From positions 1-42,140 of the forward strand of contig JBJOHO010000055.1 in NCBI GenBank assembly GCA_046047615.1: a stretch of 42,140 nt of DNA, written 5' to 3'. Positions 38,792 to 42,140 of this stretch are shown here, in pieces; the first letter of the stretch is position 1; each line of letters opens with the position of its first letter. This DNA is from ZC4RG30 sp046047615. Lineage in GTDB: Bacteria > Pseudomonadota > Gammaproteobacteria > Steroidobacterales > Steroidobacteraceae. The translations under genes and the position numbers were made by a program. Below the pieces are notes generated by a model. That model was not told the DNA's origin. It saw only the letters and a program-made list of their open reading frames with translations, and made no database searches.

Positions 38792-41446
38792 TCAGTCGCG
38801 CGGCGGGGCGGAGACCGCGGGCTGCCGCGGCCCGCCGTAGCCGTCGCTGGAGCCGCCGAGCACCCGCGCCGGGATGTCGAAGGCACTGACCAGCGAGACC
38901 AGCAACGACGCCGCGTAGGGGATCGACTGGATCAGCAGCACCGCGACCCAGATGTTGAGGTCGGGGTTGCCGATCTCCTGCGGGATGCGCAACAGGCTCC
39001 AGGCCGCGAACCACAGCGTCAGCATCAGCAGCGTTTCTTCCCGGGCGCTGGCCAAGGCCTTGAACAGCGCATGCGGCTCGGCCCGCTTGGGCGTACGGAA
39101 GAAGGGCTCGTTGTTGGTGAACAGGCCCTTCATCACGGCCAGCCCGATGGTGTGCGACAGCGACAGGCCGGCCAGCGCGGCCGCCAGCGTCTGCCGCAGG
39201 TTGGCGCCGACCCGTGTCGTGTAGAGGTGCACGAGCTTGGCCAGCTTGAAGGTGAACAGTGCCAGGGGCAGCACGGAGAACAGCATCAGCGGCGGATCCA
39301 CCTTGGCGGGTGCGTAGATCATGGCCGCGGACCAGCACAGCGCCGCCAGGTTGAAGGCGAGGTTGAAGCCGTCGGCGATCCACGGCAGCCAGCCCGCGGC
39401 GAAGTGGTAGCGCTGCCCCGCAGTGAGCGCGCTCTCGGACGGGCGCCAGATTGCCGACCAGTGCTTGCGCATGATCTGCATCGCGCCGTAGGCCCAACGG
39501 TAGCGCTGCTTCTTGAAGTCGATGAACGTGTCCGGCATCAGGCCCTTGCCGTAGCTGTCGGGGATGTAGGTGGCCTGGTAGCCGGCCTCGAACACCCGCA
39601 GGCCGAGCTCGGCGTCCTCGGTGATGCACCACTCCGACCAGCCGCCGAGGCGCTCCAGCAGGTCACGCCGCACCATCGTCATGGTGCCGTGCTGGATGAT
39701 GGCGTTGCGCTCGTTGCGCGTGATCATGCCGATGTGGAAGAAGCCCCGGTACTCGGCGTAGCACATCGCCTTGAACGCGTTTTCGTCGCCATCACGGTAG
39801 TCCTGCGGTGCCTGGACGATGGCCATGTCGGGCTTGGCGAAGGGCTGCACGAGGTCGCGGAGCCACTGCGGCGCGACCTGGTAATCGGCGTCGATGCACG
39901 CCACCACCCGGGCATCGGCCGCCGTGTGCCGCAGGCCGAAGTTGAGCGCACCGGCCTTGAACCCCTCGAGCGGGGCCACGTGGAAGAAGCGGAACCGCGG
40001 GCCAAGTGTCGCGCAATGGGCCTCGACCGGACGCCACACCGCCTCGTCGCGCGTGTTGTTGTCGATCACCAGCACTTCGAAGTCCGGGTATTCAAGGCGC
40101 GCCAGCGCATCCAGCGTCTGCATCAGCATGTCCGGCGGTTCGTTGTAGGCCGGGACGTGGATCGAGACCTTCGGCAGGAAACCCTCGGCGCCGCTGGCCA
40201 GCAGCATGCGCTCGCGGCGGCTGACCCAGTGTGCTTCCGCCCATTCGTGGGCCTCGGCCAGCAGCACCGCGATCACGCCGAGCATCCCGAGGACCAGGAA
40301 GCTGCCCACCAGCACCGTGGTGGTCGTCGCGTACTGCAGGCTGTAGTCGTACACCACATAGACCGCGGTCGTTGCGATGGAATACACCACCAGCGCCAGG
40401 AACAGCCGGCCGCGGGTCTTCAGCGCACGGCTGTTGAGGTAGAGGACGCCCAGCAGCAGCGCGCCGATGGCCACAGAGATGCCCGCGAGCAACTGCCACT
40501 GGGGCACGCGCACGATCGGCTCGACGAACACGAACTTGGGCTGGCGCTGGACGTCGTAGACCCCCCAGTAGGCGCCGACGCCGCCTTCGTTGAGCGCCTT
40601 CCACGGCTGGTCGAAGGCTTCCATGACGTAGTAGACCCAGCCTTCCTGCTCCGCGCGGTGCAGGAAGCGCCGCAGGAACGTCGCCTCGTTGACCACGCTG
40701 GCAACGGCGCGGTCGCGCGTGCGTCCCTCCGACGGCCAGCCGACCTCGGCGATGATGATCTTCTTGCGTGGGAACGCCGCCTGCAGCCGCTGCATCTTGT
40801 CGACCACGTAGTCGACACCGTCCTCGACGGCGATGCCCTCCCAGAACGGCAGCATGTGCACGGCGATGTAGTCGACGTGATCCGCCAGCTCCGGATGGTC
40901 GAGCCAGACGTGCCAGGGCTCGGCGGTGCTGACCGGCCGCTGTGTGCGCGCCCGCACATGGTCGAGGTAGCGGCTCATGTCCTCGACGGACACATCGTTG
41001 CGCAGGATGGCCTCGTTGCCGACCACGACGCGCACGATGTTGCGGTGCCGGCGCAGCAGCTGCAGGCCCATGTTGATCTCGGTGACGTTGCGCTGGGCGT
41101 TGCGGTCGATCCAGATGCCCTGCGCCACGTTGAGGTCGAATTCCGCGGCGAGACGCGCCGTCTCCGCCAGCGTCCCTTCGGTGGAGTAGGTGCGCACGGC
41201 GTAGGTCTTGCCGGCGAGCAGCGCCAGGTCGGAGCGGATCTGCTCGACGCTGGGGAGCTGGCTGCGGATGGCGTCCTGGCCTTCCTGGTAAGGCGAGAAG
41301 GCGAAGCCCTGGATCGTCTTGGGCCACGGCACTTCGTCCTGCGGCTGGTTGAGCCAGGCCCAACCCGCGACGGTCAGTCCTGCCACCACCGCAAGCACGG
41401 CGACTGCGCCAAGGATCCGCAACAGCTTCTTCATTCGGGCAGGCAT
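38792..41446 (-). CDS. ndvB: GH17-GT2 fusion, NdvB-like beta-(1,3)-glucan synthase
   Basis: An 884-residue inner-membrane protein. It has an N-terminal membrane anchor (about 7-32), a periplasmic GH17 domain (about 43-310) with acid/base E145 (VGNEAIL) and nucleophile E234 (IIAEVGWPSEG), two or more helices, and a cytosolic GT2 processive synthase domain (about 420-660). GT2 motifs are complete: D519-A-D521, T609-E-D611 and Q647-R-Y-R-W651. Several C-terminal helices follow. This layout matches NdvB (PA1163) of Pseudomonas aeruginosa, which makes periplasmic cyclic beta-1,3-glucans. GGAG directly abuts the ATG at 41446, so the ATG at 41434 (MKKLLRIL, 12-base spacing) may be the true start. 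It splits rsmG from parA. Confidence 0.92.
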   Translation of the reverse strand: MPARMKKLLRILGAVAVLAVVAGLTVAGWAWLNQPQDEVPWPKTIQGFAFSPYQEGQDAIRSQLPSVEQIRSDLALLAGKTYAVRTYSTEGTLAETARLAAEFDLNVAQGIWIDRNAQRNVTEINMGLQLLRRHRNIVRVVVGNEAILRNDVSVEDMSRYLDHVRARTQRPVSTAEPWHVWLDHPELADHVDYIAVHMLPFWEGIAVEDGVDYVVDKMQRLQAAFPRKKIIIAEVGWPSEGRTRDRAVASVVNEATFLRRFLHRAEQEGWVYYVMEAFDQPWKALNEGGVGAYWGVYDVQRQPKFVFVEPIVRVPQWQLLAGISVAIGALLLGVLYLNSRALKTRGRLFLALVVYSIATTAVYVVYDYSLQYATTTTVLVGSFLVLGMLGVIAVLLAEAHEWAEAHWVSRRERMLLASGAEGFLPKVSIHVPAYNEPPDMLMQTLDALARLEYPDFEVLVIDNNTRDEAVWRPVEAHCATLGPRFRFFHVAPLEGFKAGALNFGLRHTAADARVVACIDADYQVAPQWLRDLVQPFAKPDMAIVQAPQDYRDGDENAFKAMCYAEYRGFFHIGMITRNERNAIIQHGTMTMVRRDLLERLGGWSEWCITEDAELGLRVFEAGYQATYIPDSYGKGLMPDTFIDFKKQRYRWAYGAMQIMRKHWSAIWRPSESALTAGQRYHFAAGWLPWIADGFNLAFNLAALCWSAAMIYAPAKVDPPLMLFSVLPLALFTFKLAKLVHLYTTRVGANLRQTLAAALAGLSLSHTIGLAVMKGLFTNNEPFFRTPKRAEPHALFKALASAREETLLMLTLWFAAWSLLRIPQEIGNPDLNIWVAVLLIQSIPYAASLLVSLVSAFDIPARVLGGSSDGYGGPRQPAVSAPPRD

Positions 41447-41497
41447 CTCCGGAGAGCGCGCACGTTACCACGCAGCACGGCATGCCGGCCGGGCTGC

Positions 41498-41503
41498 TAG
41501 ACT
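41498..41503 (+). promoter_or_regulatory. Possible -10 element for parA, leaderless spacing
   Basis: TAGACT ends 8 bases before the parA ATG. There is no ribosome-binding site between them and no clear -35 hexamer. The spacing would place the transcript start at or next to the start codon. Confidence 0.25.
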
Positions 41504-41511
41504 GCCGCCGC

Positions 41512-42140
41512 ATGAACCAGGTCATCGCCATAGCCAATCAGAAAGGCGGGGTGGGCAAGACCACCACCGCCGTGAACCTGGCCGCCTCGTTGGCCGCCAC
41601 GCGGCGGCGCGTGCTGCTGGTCGACCTGGATCCCCAGGGCAATGCGACCACCGGCTGCGGCGTCGACAAGTCCGCCGTCGAGCACGGCAGCTGCGGGGTG
41701 CTGCTTGGCGAAGTGCCGGCGGCCGCGGCCATCGTTGCGCTGCCCGAGGCCGGCTTCGACCTGCTGCCCACGAACCAGGACCTGGTGGCTGCCGAGGTCC
41801 GGCTGGTGGGCGATGAGCCCGGGCGTGAGACGCGCCTGCGCGACGCATTGGCGCCGCTGCGCGAGCGCTACGACCTGGTCTTCATCGATTGCCCGCCTTC
41901 CCTGAACATGCTGACGGTCAATGCGCTCGTCGCAGCCAACAGCGTGCTGATCCCGATGCAGTGCGAGTACTACGCGCTCGAGGGCCTGTCGGGACTGCTG
42001 TCCACCGTCGAGCAGGTCCGCGACAGCGTGAACCCGCGGCTCGCCGTGGAAGGCATCCTGCGCACGATGTTCGACCCGCGGAACAACCTGACCAACGACG
42101 TCTCGGCGCAGCTGATCGAGCACTTCGGCGACAAGGTCTT
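41512..42140 (+). CDS. parA: ParA chromosome-partitioning ATPase, 3' truncated by window edge
   Basis: The first 209 codons of a ParA/Soj ATPase. The deviant Walker A motif is KGGVGKTTTAVNLAASL (two Lys residues), Walker A' is LLVDLDPQGNATTG and Walker B is DLVFIDCPPSLNMLT. The following EYYALEGLSGLL is also typical of chromosomal ParA (Soj). It moves ParB-parS complexes during segregation. parB should follow outside the window. The frame is open to the right edge. Confidence 0.97.
   Translation, partial: MNQVIAIANQKGGVGKTTTAVNLAASLAATRRRVLLVDLDPQGNATTGCGVDKSAVEHGSCGVLLGEVPAAAAIVALPEAGFDLLPTNQDLVAAEVRLVGDEPGRETRLRDALAPLRERYDLVFIDCPPSLNMLTVNALVAANSVLIPMQCEYYALEGLSGLLSTVEQVRDSVNPRLAVEGILRTMFDPRNNLTNDVSAQLIEHFGDKV

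Noticed and set aside
39071..41500. Long plus-strand frame opposite the GH17-GT2 gene
   Set aside because: Antisense shadow. The minus-strand product has all catalytic motifs of two enzyme families; this one has none.
38785..42140. Search for parS sites or DnaA boxes near rsmG/parA
   Set aside because: I saw no TGTTTCACGTGAAACA-like or TTATCCACA-like site in this part; the origin, if close, lies outside the window.
1..42140. tRNA, rRNA, CRISPR arrays, insertion sequences, integrases, phage genes
   Set aside because: None could be supported by reading both strands; codon style and GC content look uniform apart from the AT-rich patch near 13.7 kb.

Overview
This is a GC-rich chromosomal window of about 42 kb with dense, mostly bacterial-core gene content. 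The rhodanese(yibN)-grxC-secB-gpsA block with trmL next to it and envC divergent from it resembles the gammaproteobacterial arrangement. Together with rsmG and parA at the right end, and a TonB-dependent receptor with a DEVTVTGSRI-type N-terminus, this suggests a GC-rich gammaproteobacterium of the Xanthomonadales/Nevskiales/Steroidobacterales kind. That placement is inference. rsmG and parA usually lie near the replication origin, so the right end is probably origin-proximal. I see no rRNA, tRNA, CRISPR, transposase, integrase or phage gene.

Left part (1-10.5 kb, all +): a GH81 beta-1,3-glucanase cut by the window edge, a secreted SMP-30/paraoxonase-like propeller and a LOG-family phosphoribohydrolase. 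A tight run follows: DUF3604 (PHP-like metal-site motifs), membrane-anchored parvulin, HupE/UreJ membrane protein, CadD-like transporter, a 72-residue membrane peptide, M28 peptidase and a SEL1/prolyl-4-hydroxylase protein. Several of these genes overlap at stop/start codons, two using TTG. This run is the best candidate here for an uncharacterised system, possibly secretion, metallation or folding of metalloenzymes. It converges on a TonB-dependent receptor across a strong terminator.

Middle (13.8-24.8 kb): a VOC-YciI fusion coupled to a CxxCxxCC protein, small membrane proteins, and a zinc-ribbon/DUF2628/pilin-like fusion. Next come a dual-specificity-phosphatase-like protein with a short P-loop, a lipoprotein, an M48 lipoprotein protease, a fold-type I aminotransferase, class 1B dihydroorotate dehydrogenase, trmL, gpsA-secB-grxC-yibN and envC. 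Two convergent pairs have stops abutting with no base between them.

Right part (24.8-42.1 kb): a GAF/degenerate-GGDEF/EAL protein between envC and an S41 protease, then DedA, MAPEG and SRPBCC proteins. A minus-strand dtd-tatA-tatB-tatC-POT-DMT operon follows, with a hairpin between tatA and tatB. A dihaem cytochrome c overlaps an S9 peptidase tail to tail. Finally acuI-rsmG and parA flank a reversed GH17-GT2 beta-glucan synthase.

Themes: envelope biogenesis (Tat, SecB, EnvC, S41, M48), peptide use (TonB receptor, M28, S9, POT) and beta-1,3-glucan metabolism (GH81 at one end, GH17-GT2 at the other). No gene-free stretch exceeds 300 bases. The longest gaps are 13630-13799 and 34349-34455.
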